A DNA stretch of 64,000 bases from Defluviicoccus sp. bin129 (GCA_002239065.1 MPNO01000005.1:86633-150632), one strand, 5' to 3'; shown: positions 28,269 through 38,367, counted from the first letter of the stretch. A program made the numbers and translations. The notes: a model not told the origin generated them from the letters alone.

Positions 28269-28298
28269 CGTCATGGCCGGACTTGTCCGGGCATGACG
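28269..28298. repeat. Inverted repeat CGTCATGGCCGGAC / GTCCGGGCATGACG
   Basis: Two 14-bp arms with a single mismatch and a 2-nt loop. The form is a common alphaproteobacterial intergenic palindrome. No T-tract follows on either strand, so a simple intrinsic terminator is not clear. Confidence 0.7.
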
Positions 28299-28329
28299 GG
28301 GTGCGGGGCGCCATGCAGCGGCCACGGCG

Positions 28330-28500
28330 CTAGCCTACGTCGACCGCCTCGAGCGCGACCACCTCGGTGTTGATCAGCTGCTTGCCGGCATGTTCGAAAT
28401 TGACGGTCACGCGGGCGCCGTCGACCGACTGCACCTGGCCGAGCCCCCAATCGGGACGTGCCGGGTGGCGCACCCGCATGCCGGGGGCGAGCTCACTCAT
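28330..28500 (-). CDS. DUF3553 small protein
   Basis: 56 residues, below the usual ORF length cut-off. It opens MSELAPGMRVRHPARPDWGL, followed by GQVQSVDGARVTVNF and HAGKQLI, the compact beta-barrel pattern of DUF3553, similar to small DNA-binding or CarD-like domains. It overlaps the end of trmJ by 8 nt and is the last gene of the operon. Function unknown. Confidence 0.7.
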   Translation of the reverse strand: MSELAPGMRVRHPARPDWGLGQVQSVDGARVTVNFEHAGKQLINTEVVALEAVDVG

Positions 28501-29287
28501 CCCCGGCCTCGCCGGCGCGCCTGCCGGTCAGCCCGACGACGATGCCCCGCAGCGTCCGCACCTCCTGGTCGGTGAGGTCGGCGCGGGTGAAGATGTTGCG
28601 GATGTTGCGCACCATCCTCGGCCGCTTGTCGGGCGGGTAGAGGAAGCCGCAGGCGTCGAGCTCGGCTTCGAGATGGTCGAACAGGTCCTGGATCTCGCGC
28701 TGGGTGGCGGCCTGCGCGCCCTTCCGCGTCAGCCGGTCGGCGCCGTCTTCCAGCGCGGGGTCGGCCTGGAACCACTCGTAGCCGATCAGCAGCACCGCCT
28801 GGGCGAGGTTGATCGACGAATAGGCCGGGTTGGCCGGCACGATGACCAGCGCCTCGGCGCGCGCCGCGTCGTCGTTGTGGAGCCCGCTTTTCTCGCGCCC
28901 GAACAAGAGGGCGGAGCGCTCCCCCGCCGCGCGCCAGTCGTGCAGCTTCCGCGCCGCCGCGCGCGGGGTCAGCACCGGCTTCACCATGTCGCGCACCCGC
29001 GCGGTGGTGGCGAAGACGTGGCGGATGTCGCCGATCGCCGCCTCGGTGGTCGGGAACAGCCCGGCCTCGTGCAGCACCGCCTCCGCCCCCGAGGCGGTGT
29101 TGATCGCCTTCTGGTCGGGCCAGTCGCCGCGCGGCGCCACCAGGCGCAGATCGGTCAGGCCGAAATTGAGCATCGCGCGCGCCGCCGCGCCGATATTCTC
29201 GCCGAGCTGCGGCTCGACCAGGACGATTGCGGGGGCGAGCGGGTCGGCGGCGGCGACCGCGCGGCGGCTGCGGTCGGTGCCCGCCAT
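28493..29287 (-). CDS. trmJ: tRNA (cytidine/uridine-2'-O)-methyltransferase TrmJ
   Basis: 264 residues of the SPOUT (alpha/beta knot) family. VLVEPQLGENIGAAARAMLNFG near residue 22 and INLAQAVLLIGYEW near 143 are the conserved motifs of TrmH/TrmJ-type enzymes; the ~90-residue C-terminal extension favours TrmJ over short TrmL. It would 2'-O-methylate position 32 of certain tRNAs using SAM. Its start shares one base with the cimA stop (TGATG), showing translational coupling in the housekeeping operon. Confidence 0.87.
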   Translation of the reverse strand: MAGTDRSRRAVAAADPLAPAIVLVEPQLGENIGAAARAMLNFGLTDLRLVAPRGDWPDQKAINTASGAEAVLHEAGLFPTTEAAIGDIRHVFATTARVRDMVKPVLTPRAAARKLHDWRAAGERSALLFGREKSGLHNDDAARAEALVIVPANPAYSSINLAQAVLLIGYEWFQADPALEDGADRLTRKGAQAATQREIQDLFDHLEAELDACGFLYPPDKRPRMVRNIRNIFTRADLTDQEVRTLRGIVVGLTGRRAGEAGDE

Positions 29288-30882
29288 CAGGCGGGGCCGA
29301 CGCCGTCGCGCATCAGCTTGTAGGTGATCGAGTCGTAGAGCGCGTTGAACGAGGCGTCGATCACGTTGGTCGACACGCCGACGGAGGACCAGTTCTCGCC
29401 GTCGTCGTCGCCGCTCTCGATCATCACCCGGGTGACCGCGGCGCTGCCGTCGCCGGGGGTCAGGATGCGCACCTTGTAGTCGACCAGCCGGAGCGCGCCG
29501 AGCCCGGGATAGAACGGGATCAGCACCTTGCGCAGCGCCCCGTCGAGCGCGTTGACCGGCCCGTTGCCCTCGGCCACCGCCATGTGGCGGTCGTCCCCCA
29601 TGTCGACCTTGACGGTGGCTTCGGAGAGCGTGATCAGCTCGCCGCGCGCGTTCCAGCGCCGCTCGTCGAACACCCGGAAGCTGTGCAGCCGGAAGAACTC
29701 CGGCACCGAGCCGAGGGTGCGCCGCGCCAGCAGCTCGAAGCTGGCGCCGGCCCCGTCATAGGCGTAGCCCTCGAACTCGCGCCGCTTCACCTCTTCCAGC
29801 AGGCGCGGGAGCCTGGAGTTCCCGGGGTCGATGTCGAGCCCGATCTTGCGGAACCGGGCGAGGATGTTGGACCGTCCGGCCTGGTCGGAGACCACGATCT
29901 GGCGCTCGTTGCCGACCAGGGCCGGGTCGATATGCTCGTAGGTACGGGGGTCCTTCTCGATCGCCGAGACGTGCAGCCCGCCCTTGTGGGCGAAGGCGGA
30001 GGCGCCGACATAGGCGGCGTTGCGCAGCGGCGCCCGGTTGAGCCGCTCGTCGAGCAGCCGCGAGGTCGGGGTCAGCTCGGCAAGCCCCGCCTCGTCGATC
30101 CCCGTCTGGTAGCCCATCTTGAGCATCAGGCTCGGGATCAGCGAGATCAGGTTGGCGTTGCCGCAGCGCTCGCCGAGCCCGTTGAGCGTGCCCTGCACCT
30201 GGCGGGCGCCGGCGCGCACCGCGGCGAGCGAGTTGGCGACCGCGTTCTCGGTGTCGTTGTGGCAGTGGATGCCGAGCGCGCTGCCGGGAATGTGTTGCGC
30301 GACCTCGGCCGTGATGCGCTCGACCTCGTGCGGCAGGGTGCCGCCATTGGTGTCGCACAGCACCACCCAGCGCGCGCCCGCCTCGTGCGCCGCCTTCACG
30401 CAGTCGAGCGCGAAGCCGGGATTTGCCTTGTAGCCGTCGAAGAAATGCTCGGCGTCGAACATCGCCTCGTCCTTGGTCCGCGCGAGATGGGCGATCGAGT
30501 CGGCGATCATGGCTACGTTCTCGTCGAGCGCCACGTCGAGCGCGGTCCGCACGTGGAAGTCCCAGGTCTTGCCGACGATGCAGGCGACCGGCGCCCGGGC
30601 GTTCACCAGCGCCGCCAGCCCGGGATCGTTCTCCGCGCTCCGCCCCGGCCGGCGCGTCATCCCGAAGGCGGTGAAGCGCGCCCGCGCCAGCGCCGGCGGC
30701 TCGGCGAAGAACGCATCGTCGGTCGGGTTGGCGCCGGGCCAGCCGCCCTCGACATAGTCGATGCCGAGACGGTCGAGCGCGCGCGCCACCGCGGCCTTGT
30801 CGGCGACGCCGAAATCGACCCCCTGGGTCTGCGCGCCGTCGCGCAGCGTGGAATCGAAGAGGTGGATGCGCCTGTCGCTCAT
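29287..30882 (-). CDS. cimA: Citramalate synthase
   Basis: 531 residues. The HMGL-like barrel begins RIHLFDSTLRDGAQTQG, the signature of CimA-type enzymes (versus LeuA), and the C-terminal LeuA-type allosteric domain follows from about residue 390. It condenses acetyl-CoA with pyruvate to citramalate, a threonine-independent route to isoleucine. The chosen ATG overlaps the cysS stop as ATGA; an ATG 12 bp upstream is also in frame. Feedback control by isoleucine through the C-terminal domain is expected from the family. Confidence 0.9.
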   Translation of the reverse strand: MSDRRIHLFDSTLRDGAQTQGVDFGVADKAAVARALDRLGIDYVEGGWPGANPTDDAFFAEPPALARARFTAFGMTRRPGRSAENDPGLAALVNARAPVACIVGKTWDFHVRTALDVALDENVAMIADSIAHLARTKDEAMFDAEHFFDGYKANPGFALDCVKAAHEAGARWVVLCDTNGGTLPHEVERITAEVAQHIPGSALGIHCHNDTENAVANSLAAVRAGARQVQGTLNGLGERCGNANLISLIPSLMLKMGYQTGIDEAGLAELTPTSRLLDERLNRAPLRNAAYVGASAFAHKGGLHVSAIEKDPRTYEHIDPALVGNERQIVVSDQAGRSNILARFRKIGLDIDPGNSRLPRLLEEVKRREFEGYAYDGAGASFELLARRTLGSVPEFFRLHSFRVFDERRWNARGELITLSEATVKVDMGDDRHMAVAEGNGPVNALDGALRKVLIPFYPGLGALRLVDYKVRILTPGDGSAAVTRVMIESGDDDGENWSSVGVSTNVIDASFNALYDSITYKLMRDGVGPA

Positions 30883-32252
30883 GCCCGCCGCCATTCGCTT
30901 GAGCCGTCGGGCCGGTCCTCGACGACGACGTTGTGGGTCCTCATCAGCTCATCCCGGATGCGGTCGGCCTCGGCGAAGTCCTTTTCCGAGCGCGCCCGGC
31001 GGCGGTCGGCGACCATGGTCCTGATCGCCTCCTCGACGCCGTCGCCCTTGAACCAGCTCTCCGGGTCCCGCCCCAGCAGCCCCAGCAGCCCGCCCGCGAA
31101 GAGGAGCCCGGCCTTGGCGCGGGCGCGCTCCCGGGCATCGTCGCTCCGGTTGAGCGTGCCCGCAAGCGCGTGCATCTCGGCCAGCGCCTTGGGCGTATTG
31201 AGGTCGTCGGAAAGCGCCTCGACTACCGGCTCCGCGCCGGCGATGTCGTCGGCGGCCACGACGTCCCGGGCGCCGGCGAGCGCGGTATAGAGCCGGTCGA
31301 GCGCGCTCTTGGCACGGTCGAGCCCGTCGAGCGAGAAATCGAGCGGCTGGCGGTACTGCGCCGTGAGCAGCGAGAGCCGGATCGCCTCGCCCGGGGCGCG
31401 CTCCAGCAAATCGTGGACGGTGTGGAAATTGCCGAGCGACTTCGACATCTTCTCGCCGCCGACGGTGACGTAGCCGTTATGCATCCAGAGCCCGACGAAC
31501 GGCTTGCCGTGCGCGCAGGTGGACTGGGCGATCTCGTTCTCGTGATGCGGGAAGATCAGATCCTGCCCGCCGCCATGGATGTCGAAGGTCTCGCCGAGAT
31601 GCTTCTTCGACATCGCCGAGCATTCGAGGTGCCAGCCGGGCCGGCCGCGCCCCCACGGGCTGTCCCAGCCGGGCTGGTCGGCGTCCGAGGGCTTCCACAG
31701 CACGAAATCGGCCGGGTCGCGCTTGTAGGGCGCGATTTCGACGCGCGCGCCGGCGACGAGCTCGTCCCTTCCGTGGCGCGAAAGCCGGCCGTAATCGGCC
31801 ATCGTCGCGACCGAGAACAGCACATGCCCCTCGGCCGCGTAGGCATGGTCCTTCGCAATCAGCCGTTCGATCATCGCGATCATCTCGGCGATGTGGCCGG
31901 TCGCCCGCGGCTCGACATCGGGCGGCAGCGCGCCGAGCTCTTTCATGTCCGCGTGGAACGCCGCCGTGTAGCGCCCGGTGACCGCCTCGATCGTCTCGCC
32001 CGCCTTGCGCGCGGCCTCGATGATCTTGTCGTCCACGTCGGTGATGTTGCGCACATACCTTACGCATCCCTCGCCGTAGACGTGGCGCAGCAGCCGGTAC
32101 AGCACGTCGAACACGACCACCGGCCGCGCGTTGCCGATATGGGCGTGGTCGTAGACCGTGGGCCCGCAGACATAGAGCCGCACGTTGCCCGGATCGATGG
32201 GCTCGAACCGCTGCTTGCTCCGGCTCAGCGTGTTGTAGAGGGTGAGCGCCAT
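30879..32252 (-). CDS. cysS: Cysteinyl-tRNA synthetase
   Basis: 457 residues, typical class I length. YVCGPTVYDHAHIGN near residues 23-37 (HIGH-type motif and first zinc Cys) and GEKMSKSLGN near 266 (KMSKS) are present, with later zinc ligands in the HLECSAM and HHENE segments. The start is the ATG giving MALTLYNTLSR, the standard opening; a longer upstream frame overlaps nadE and is rejected. It is followed by cimA with a 4-nt overlap and preceded by nadE by 10 bp. Confidence 0.96.
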   Translation of the reverse strand: MALTLYNTLSRSKQRFEPIDPGNVRLYVCGPTVYDHAHIGNARPVVVFDVLYRLLRHVYGEGCVRYVRNITDVDDKIIEAARKAGETIEAVTGRYTAAFHADMKELGALPPDVEPRATGHIAEMIAMIERLIAKDHAYAAEGHVLFSVATMADYGRLSRHGRDELVAGARVEIAPYKRDPADFVLWKPSDADQPGWDSPWGRGRPGWHLECSAMSKKHLGETFDIHGGGQDLIFPHHENEIAQSTCAHGKPFVGLWMHNGYVTVGGEKMSKSLGNFHTVHDLLERAPGEAIRLSLLTAQYRQPLDFSLDGLDRAKSALDRLYTALAGARDVVAADDIAGAEPVVEALSDDLNTPKALAEMHALAGTLNRSDDARERARAKAGLLFAGGLLGLLGRDPESWFKGDGVEEAIRTMVADRRRARSEKDFAEADRIRDELMRTHNVVVEDRPDGSSEWRRA

Positions 32253-32262
32253 CGGTTCGGGC

Positions 32263-33924
32263 TCAGTCCCGGCCCCGGAAGGCGTTGACGATCGGGTAGC
32301 GGCGGTCGCGGCCGAACGCCCGGCGCGTGATCTTGACGCCCGGCGGCGCCTGGCGGCGCTTGTATTCGGCGCCGAGCAGCATGCGCCAGACCCGGAGCAC
32401 GAGCGCCCGGTCGAAGCCTTCCGCGACCACCGCATCGACGCCCATGTCGCGCTCGACGAGGCCGTCGAGGATGCGGTCGAGCACCGCGTAGGGCGGCAGG
32501 GTGTCGTCGTCCCGCTGGTCGGGCTTGAGCTCGGCCGAGGGCGGCTTGACGATGACGCGCTCCGGGATCGCCCGGCCTTCGGGGCCCAGCATGCCGGGCG
32601 GCAGGTTCGCGTTGCGCCAGCGCGCCAGCGCGAAGACGGTCGTCTTGTAGACGTCCTTGAGCACCGAATAACCGCCGCACATGTCGCCGTACAGCGTCGC
32701 GTAGCCGACCGACATTTCCGACTTGTTGCCGGTCGACAGCACCATGCTGCCGGTCTTGTTGGAGAGCGCCATCAGGGTCATGCCGCGCGAGCGCGCCTGG
32801 ATGTTCTCCTCCGTGGTGTCCGCCTCGGCATTGCCGAAGAGCGGGCGCAGCATGGCGTCGAAGGCGCCCATGGCGGGCTCGATCGAGACCTCGTCGAGGG
32901 CGACGCCCAGCAGCCGCGCGGCTCCGGCGGCGTCTTCCAGGCTCTCGGTCGAGGTGTAGGGCGAGGGCATCATCACGCAGCGCACCCCCGCGGGGCCGAG
33001 CGCATCGACCGCCACCGCCGCGGTGAGCGCGGAATCGATGCCGCCCGACAGCCCGATGATGACCCCGGGGAAGCCGTTCTTGGTCACGTAGTCGCGCAGG
33101 CCCAGCGTCATCGCCTCGTAGATCGCCGCCAGCCCGTCCGGCGGGGGGTGGCGGTCGGCGGTCTCGCACTGCCAGGCGCCGTTCTCGCGCCGCCACGACG
33201 TGGCCAGCATGTCCTCGCGCCAGCTCGGCGCCTGCCCCCTGAGCGCGGCGTCGGCGTCGAGCACGAAGGAGCTGCCGTCGAACACCAGCTCGTCCTGCCC
33301 GCCGACCTGGTTGACATAGACGATCGGCAGGCGCGACTCGGTGACCCGGGCGACGGCGAGGTTGAGGCGCTCATCCGCCTTGTCGACCTCGAACGGCGAG
33401 CCGTTGATCACCACCAGGATCTCGGCCCCCGATTCCTCGAGGCATTCGGTGACCTCGTCGGTCCACATGTCCTCGCAGATCATCACGCCGAGCCGCACGC
33501 CGCGGAAATTGACCGGCCCGGGCAGGGGGCCGGCGGAGAACACGCGCTTCTCGTCGAACACGCCGTAATTCGGCAAATCGTATTTGCGCCGGACATCGGC
33601 GACCGCGCCGCCGTCGAGCAGCACGGCGGCGTTGTACACGATCCCCTCCTCGGCCCACGGCGCGCCGACCAGGATGCCGGGCCCGCCGCCCGCGGTCGCC
33701 GCGGCCAGCGCGTCGAGCTCGCGGCGCACGGTCTCCTGGAAGGACGGCCGGACCACGAGATCCTCCGGCGGGTAGCCGGACAGCGCGAGCTCCGAGGTGA
33801 CTACCAGGTCGGCGCCGAGCTTCGCCGCCTCGCCATGGGCGTCGCGCAGCCTGGCGGCGTTGCCGACCACGTCGCCGACGGTCGGGTTGAGCTGCGCGAG
33901 CGCGATGCTGAGGGCGTCGGTCAT
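32263..33924 (-). CDS. nadE: Glutamine-dependent NAD+ synthetase
   Basis: 553 residues combining an N-terminal nitrilase-type glutaminase domain and a C-terminal ATP-pyrophosphatase domain. The glutaminase triad is visible as Glu in TSELALSGYPPEDL, Lys in DVRRKYDLPNYG and Cys in GVMICEDMW; the synthetase P-loop is GLSGGIDSALT near residue 290. It amidates nicotinic acid adenine dinucleotide to NAD+. It lies 30 bp downstream of the DAHP synthase in the same operon. Confidence 0.95.
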   Translation of the reverse strand: MTDALSIALAQLNPTVGDVVGNAARLRDAHGEAAKLGADLVVTSELALSGYPPEDLVVRPSFQETVRRELDALAAATAGGGPGILVGAPWAEEGIVYNAAVLLDGGAVADVRRKYDLPNYGVFDEKRVFSAGPLPGPVNFRGVRLGVMICEDMWTDEVTECLEESGAEILVVINGSPFEVDKADERLNLAVARVTESRLPIVYVNQVGGQDELVFDGSSFVLDADAALRGQAPSWREDMLATSWRRENGAWQCETADRHPPPDGLAAIYEAMTLGLRDYVTKNGFPGVIIGLSGGIDSALTAAVAVDALGPAGVRCVMMPSPYTSTESLEDAAGAARLLGVALDEVSIEPAMGAFDAMLRPLFGNAEADTTEENIQARSRGMTLMALSNKTGSMVLSTGNKSEMSVGYATLYGDMCGGYSVLKDVYKTTVFALARWRNANLPPGMLGPEGRAIPERVIVKPPSAELKPDQRDDDTLPPYAVLDRILDGLVERDMGVDAVVAEGFDRALVLRVWRMLLGAEYKRRQAPPGVKITRRAFGRDRRYPIVNAFRGRD

Positions 33925-33954
33925 CTCGGGTCCGCCGGTGGCGCGGCGTCCGGG

Positions 33955-35340
33955 CTACTCGGCCGCGGATCGGGCGTTGCCGTTGATCCGGTCGCGCTCG
34001 GCCTTCAGCGCTTCGGCGACCTGGAAGGCGAGCTCGAGCGACTGGCTCGCGTTCATCCGCGGGTCGCAATGGGTGTGGTAGCGGTCGGCCAGGTTGGCCT
34101 CGGTCACCGCGTGCGCGCCGCCGATGCATTCGGTGACGTTCTGGCCCGTCAGCTCGACATGGATGCCGCCGGCATGGGTGCCTTCGGCGCGGAGGATGTC
34201 GAAGAAGTCGCGCACCTCGGACAGGATCGCCTCGCAGCGCCGCGTCTTGTAGCCGTTCCGCGCCTTGATCGTGTTGCCGTGCATCGGATCGCAGGCCCAG
34301 ACCACCGACCGCCCCTCGTCCTTCACCGCGCGCACCAGCGGCGGCAGCAGCTCGGCCACCTTGTCCGCCCCCATGCGCGAATAGAGGGTGATCCGGCCGG
34401 GCACGTCGTCGGGGTTGAGCCGGTCGATCAGCCGCTTGAGGTCGTCGGTCTCCGAGCTCGGCCCCACCTTGAGCCCGACCGGGTTGGAGACGCCGCGCAG
34501 GAACTCGACATGGGCGCCGTCGAGCTGGCGCGTGCGGTCGCCGATCCACAGCAGATGGGCCGAGGTGTCGTACCAGTCGCCGGTGGTGGAATCGACCCTT
34601 GTCATCGCCTCCTCGTAGCCCAGCAGCAGCGCCTCGTGCGAGGTGTAGAGGTCGGTCTCGCGGATCTGGGGAACCGTCTCCGAGGTCAGCCCGCAGGCCG
34701 CCATGAAGCGCAGCGTCTCGTCGATCCGGTCGGCGAGGTCGGCGTAGCGCGCCGCCTCGGGCCCGGCGGAGACGAAGTCGAGGTTCCACTTGTGGACCTG
34801 GTGGAGGTCGGCATAGCCGCCCTGGGCGAAGGCGCGCAGCAGGTTGAGCGTCGCCGCCGCCTGGTTGTAGGCGCGCACCATGCGCCTCGGATCGGGGGCG
34901 CGGGCGTCGTCGTCGAACGGCATGTCGTTGATCATGTCGCCGCGATAGCTCGGCAGCTCGACCCCGTCGACGGTCTCGAAATCGGCCGAGCGCGGCTTGG
35001 CGAACTGGCCGGCGAGGCGGCCGACCTTGACCACCGGGCAGCCGCCGCCGAAGGTCAGCACCACCGCCATCTGCAGGATCACGCGGAAGGTGTCGCGGAT
35101 GTTGTCGGGGTGGAACTCGGCGAAGCTCTCCGCGCAGTCGCCGCCCTGCAGCAGGAAGGCCTTGCCCTCGGCCACCTGGGCGAGCTGCGCCCGGAGGCGT
35201 CTCGCCTCGCCGGCGAAGACCAGCGGCGGGTAGCCGCGCAGGCGGTCCTCCGCCTCGGCGAGCGCCGCCTGGTCCGGGTATTCGGGGACCTGGCGGATCG
35301 GCTTCGACCGCCAGGCGCCGGGGGTCCATTCCCCGCTCAT
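33955..35340 (-). CDS. Class II 3-deoxy-7-phosphoheptulonate (DAHP) synthase
   Basis: 461 residues of the plant-type (AroA-II) family, the first step of the shikimate pathway joining phosphoenolpyruvate and erythrose-4-phosphate. Conserved blocks include [10 protein letters not shown] near residue 63, [14 protein letters not shown] near 105 with its metal/PEP region, and CDPMHGNT near 345. The start gives [10 protein letters not shown], the usual opening. First gene of the minus-strand operon that runs to DUF3553. Confidence 0.94.
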   Translation of the reverse strand: MSGEWTPGAWRSKPIRQVPEYPDQAALAEAEDRLRGYPPLVFAGEARRLRAQLAQVAEGKAFLLQGGDCAESFAEFHPDNIRDTFRVILQMAVVLTFGGGCPVVKVGRLAGQFAKPRSADFETVDGVELPSYRGDMINDMPFDDDARAPDPRRMVRAYNQAAATLNLLRAFAQGGYADLHQVHKWNLDFVSAGPEAARYADLADRIDETLRFMAACGLTSETVPQIRETDLYTSHEALLLGYEEAMTRVDSTTGDWYDTSAHLLWIGDRTRQLDGAHVEFLRGVSNPVGLKVGPSSETDDLKRLIDRLNPDDVPGRITLYSRMGADKVAELLPPLVRAVKDEGRSVVWACDPMHGNTIKARNGYKTRRCEAILSEVRDFFDILRAEGTHAGGIHVELTGQNVTECIGGAHAVTEANLADRYHTHCDPRMNASQSLELAFQVAEALKAERDRINGNARSAAE

Positions 35341-35446
35341 CGCGCGTCACTCCCTGTCAGAATCCGGTTTTCCGGAAGGGCCGCCCTATACGCCAGTCCC
35401 GGCGAAATTGCCAGCAAATCGTGGCCCGTTCAAATCGCGGGGCGCC

Positions 35447-36823
35447 CTACTCCGCCGCCTGCGCCTCGGGCTCGGGGGCCGGGCTGCGCATGGTGACGAA
35501 CTCCTCGGCCGCGGTCGGGTGGATGCCGACTGTGGCGTCGAACTGCGCCTTGGTGGCGCCGCATTTGAGCGCGATGCCGAGCCCCTGGGTGATTTCCGCC
35601 GCGTCGGGCCCCACCATGTGGCAGCCGACCACGCGGTCCGAGGCGCGGTCGACGACGAGCTTCATCATCGTGCGGTCCCCGGCCAGCGTCAGCGTGTGCT
35701 TGAGCGGGCGGAACGCCTCGCGGTAGATGTCGACGGCGCCGTGGCGTTCGCGCGCCTGCTCCTCGGTCAGCCCGACGGTCCCGACATTGGGGTTGGAGAA
35801 CACCGCCGTCGCGATATCCGCGTAGTCCATCCGCAGATCCCTGCCGTCATAGAGGTTGGCGGCGAGCACCATGGCCTCGGCGATGGCGACCGGGGTGAGC
35901 TGCAGCCGGTCGGTCACGTCGCCGATCGCGTAGATGTTGCCGACGCTGGTGCGGAACCGGTCGTCGACCCCGATCGCGCCGTTCTTCCGCATATCGACGC
36001 CCACCGCCTCGAGCCCCAGATCGGCGACGTTGGGCACCCGGCCGATCGCGTACATCGCCTGGTCGACCGCGACCGTCTCGCCCGACGACAGCGCGCAGGC
36101 GAGCCGGCCGTCGACCCGGTCGATCCGCTCCACCGTGGTGCGCCAGCGGATGTCGACGCCCTTCTTCGCCATCTCTTCGGCGAGGTGGGTGCGGATGTCC
36201 ATGTCGAAGCCGCGCATGAACAGCGGGCCGCGATAGGCCTGGACGACCTCGGATCCGTAGCCGTTGAAGATGCCGGCGAACTCGACCGCGATATAGCCGC
36301 CGCCGACGATCAGCACCCGGTCCGGCCGCTCTTCGAGATAGAACGCCTCCTCCGAGGTGATCGCGTGCTCGCCGCCCGGGATCGCCGGGCGCTGCGGCCG
36401 CCCGCCGACCGCGATCAGCACGGTCTCCGCCGTGACCCGCTCGCCGCCGACATCGAGCGTGTGCGCATCGACCAGGCGCGCGCGGCTCTCGTGGATGCGG
36501 ACGCCGTTGGTCTCGAGGATGCGCCGGTAGATGCCGTTGAGGCGCTCGATCTCCCTGTTCTTGTTGGCGATCAGCGTCGGCCAGTGCAGCGCGGGCTCTT
36601 CGAACGTCCAGCCGAACGCCGCGGCGTCGTCGGCGTCCTCGCGGTAATGCGCGCCGTAGGCGAAGAGCTTCTTGGGGATGCAGCCGACATTGACGCAGGT
36701 GCCGCCGAGGAAGCGTTCCTCGGCGACGCCGACGCGGGCGCCGTAGGATGCCGACATCCGCGCCGCCCGGACCCCGCCCGAGCCCGCGCCGATGACGAAC
36801 AGATCGTAGTCGTAGCCTGCCAT
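35447..36823 (-). CDS. gor: Glutathione-disulfide reductase
   Basis: 458 residues. FVIGAGSGGVRAARM near the start binds FAD, GGTCVNVGCIPKKLF (about residues 42-56) holds the redox-active disulfide, and the second Rossmann site is VGGGYIAVEFAGIF. The C-terminus HPTAAEEF carries the interface His-Glu catalytic pair. It regenerates reduced glutathione with NADPH, serving the several GSTs in this window. The ATG was preferred over the GTG at 36829 because CGGAGG lies 5-6 nt ahead of it. Confidence 0.94.
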   Translation of the reverse strand: MAGYDYDLFVIGAGSGGVRAARMSASYGARVGVAEERFLGGTCVNVGCIPKKLFAYGAHYREDADDAAAFGWTFEEPALHWPTLIANKNREIERLNGIYRRILETNGVRIHESRARLVDAHTLDVGGERVTAETVLIAVGGRPQRPAIPGGEHAITSEEAFYLEERPDRVLIVGGGYIAVEFAGIFNGYGSEVVQAYRGPLFMRGFDMDIRTHLAEEMAKKGVDIRWRTTVERIDRVDGRLACALSSGETVAVDQAMYAIGRVPNVADLGLEAVGVDMRKNGAIGVDDRFRTSVGNIYAIGDVTDRLQLTPVAIAEAMVLAANLYDGRDLRMDYADIATAVFSNPNVGTVGLTEEQARERHGAVDIYREAFRPLKHTLTLAGDRTMMKLVVDRASDRVVGCHMVGPDAAEITQGLGIALKCGATKAQFDATVGIHPTAAEEFVTMRSPAPEPEAQAAE

Positions 36824-36865
36824 GGACACCTCCGCCGGCAGAGGTGCGTCACGGCCGCGGCGATG

Positions 36866-38365
36866 TCAACTCGCGCGGCGGCGTTCCAGCCGCAGCGCGA
36901 GGCCGGGCCGCTCGACCGCGATCAGCGCCCGGTCGCCGCGCCGGCAGAGGCGGGCGGCCAGCCCGACCACCGGGGCGGCGGGCCGGCAGGGGCGGTCGAC
37001 CAGCTCGACCAGCGGGTGGCGGCCGCTCGCGTAGGGGACGGGCGGGCCGGCCCGGCGCTGGTCCTCGACCGCGTCGGCGCCGAACAGCCAGCGCAGCATC
37101 ATCTCCTCCTCCGCCATGCCCTTGCCGCCGAAGCGCTCGCGCAGTTCGTCGAGCGAGGGCTCGTCGCGGCGCCTGACCTCGTCGGCGCGCCTGCGCCCGA
37201 GGATGCGGGCGCGGATATCGGGGTCCATCGTCCGGATCGCGGTCTCGCCGTAATGGCCGAGCGCGTACTCGATCACCTGGTCGGTGACCTCGCGGTAGCG
37301 CTCGCCGGCGATCACGTTGATCGCCGCCTGGCTGCCGACGAATTGCGAGAGCGGCGTGACCATGACCGGGTAGCCGAGCTCGGCGCGCACCCGCACGGTC
37401 TCCTCCAGCACGTCTGCCAGCCGATCCTCCATCCCCACCTTGCGGAGCTGGAAGGCGAGATTGGAGATCATCCCGCCCGGCACCTGGTGGCGGTGCTGGG
37501 CGGCATCGAAGGCGAGGGGCCGGCCGATGGGGAAGCCCTCGCGCCTCGCCACGGTCTCGAAATGCGCGGACACCGGGCCGAGCCGCTCGAGATCGAGGAC
37601 GGGCTCGTGGCCGAGCGCCCTTGCATTTGCCGCCAACGCGAAGGTGGACGGGTTGGAGGAGCCGTCCGCGAGCGGCGGCAAAGCGGTGTTGACGACGGTC
37701 ATGCCGCCCGCGATCGCCTCCAGGCAGCAGAGCGGGCCGACCCCGGTGGTGCAGTGGGTGTGGAACTCGACCGTCGTCCCGCCCGCGTTCTCCAGCACGA
37801 TCGGGACCAGCGCCCTTGTGCGTTCCGGCGTCAGCAGCCCGCCCGGGTCCTTGAAGCAGAGCCGCCAGACGCCGAGCGAGGCGGCCTGGCGGCAGCGCTC
37901 GGCGTAGTAGGCGTCGCTATGGACCGGCGAGATCGAGTAGACCAGGTTGAGGATCACCCGAAGCCCCGCGGCATGCGCGGCCTCGACCCGGCGCTTCCAG
38001 CCGGCGGACTCGTTCCACGGGTCGGATATCCGCACCTCGGAAACGCCGTTCCGCGCCGCCAGCCGGAGGAACAGGGCGAACGCCTCGGGCGGCTCGTACT
38101 CGAAGGTGGCGATGCGGCCCGCGATCAGTCGGAGCGGGGTCTTGCGCGCGCGCTCCGCGAGCAGGCGCATGCGCTCGAACGGATCGTCCTTCAGCTCGCG
38201 GACGGCCTTCCCCATCTGGCCGTCGGACAGGATCTCGATCGCCTCGAACCCGGCATCGTCCAGCCGCTCGACGGCCGGCAGCATCATCCCCGTCGTCATC
38301 CCCGACGCCCACAGGCTCAGATGCCCGTCGCGGATCGTGGTGTCGACGAAGCGGATCCCGGCCAT
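36866..38365 (-). CDS. HMGL-type biotin-dependent carboxyltransferase (5S / OADA / PycB-like)
   Basis: 499 residues. The barrel begins VDTTIRDGHLSLWASGM near residue 6; the usual family form is DTTLRDAHQSLxA. The carbamylated-lysine strand appears as LCFKDPGGLLTP near 180 and the metal histidines as HTHCTTGVG near 210, followed by the conserved carboxylase domain (about 300-480). It would move CO2 between carboxybiotin and a 2-oxo acid. The biotin carrier is encoded 2 bp upstream, but no biotin carboxylase is in the window. Divergent key motifs make the acceptor uncertain. Confidence 0.82.
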   Translation of the reverse strand: MAGIRFVDTTIRDGHLSLWASGMTTGMMLPAVERLDDAGFEAIEILSDGQMGKAVRELKDDPFERMRLLAERARKTPLRLIAGRIATFEYEPPEAFALFLRLAARNGVSEVRISDPWNESAGWKRRVEAAHAAGLRVILNLVYSISPVHSDAYYAERCRQAASLGVWRLCFKDPGGLLTPERTRALVPIVLENAGGTTVEFHTHCTTGVGPLCCLEAIAGGMTVVNTALPPLADGSSNPSTFALAANARALGHEPVLDLERLGPVSAHFETVARREGFPIGRPLAFDAAQHRHQVPGGMISNLAFQLRKVGMEDRLADVLEETVRVRAELGYPVMVTPLSQFVGSQAAINVIAGERYREVTDQVIEYALGHYGETAIRTMDPDIRARILGRRRADEVRRRDEPSLDELRERFGGKGMAEEEMMLRWLFGADAVEDQRRAGPPVPYASGRHPLVELVDRPCRPAAPVVGLAARLCRRGDRALIAVERPGLALRLERRRAS

Positions 38366-38367
38366 GG

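Larger units (their letters stand above)
28030..28329. other. Gene-free interval upstream of the formate dehydrogenase operon
   Basis: About 300 bp with no supportable gene. It must carry the promoter for the minus-strand fds operon and contains two palindromic repeats (28209-28246 and 28269-28298). No clear -35/-10 pair was recognised. Confidence 0.6.
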
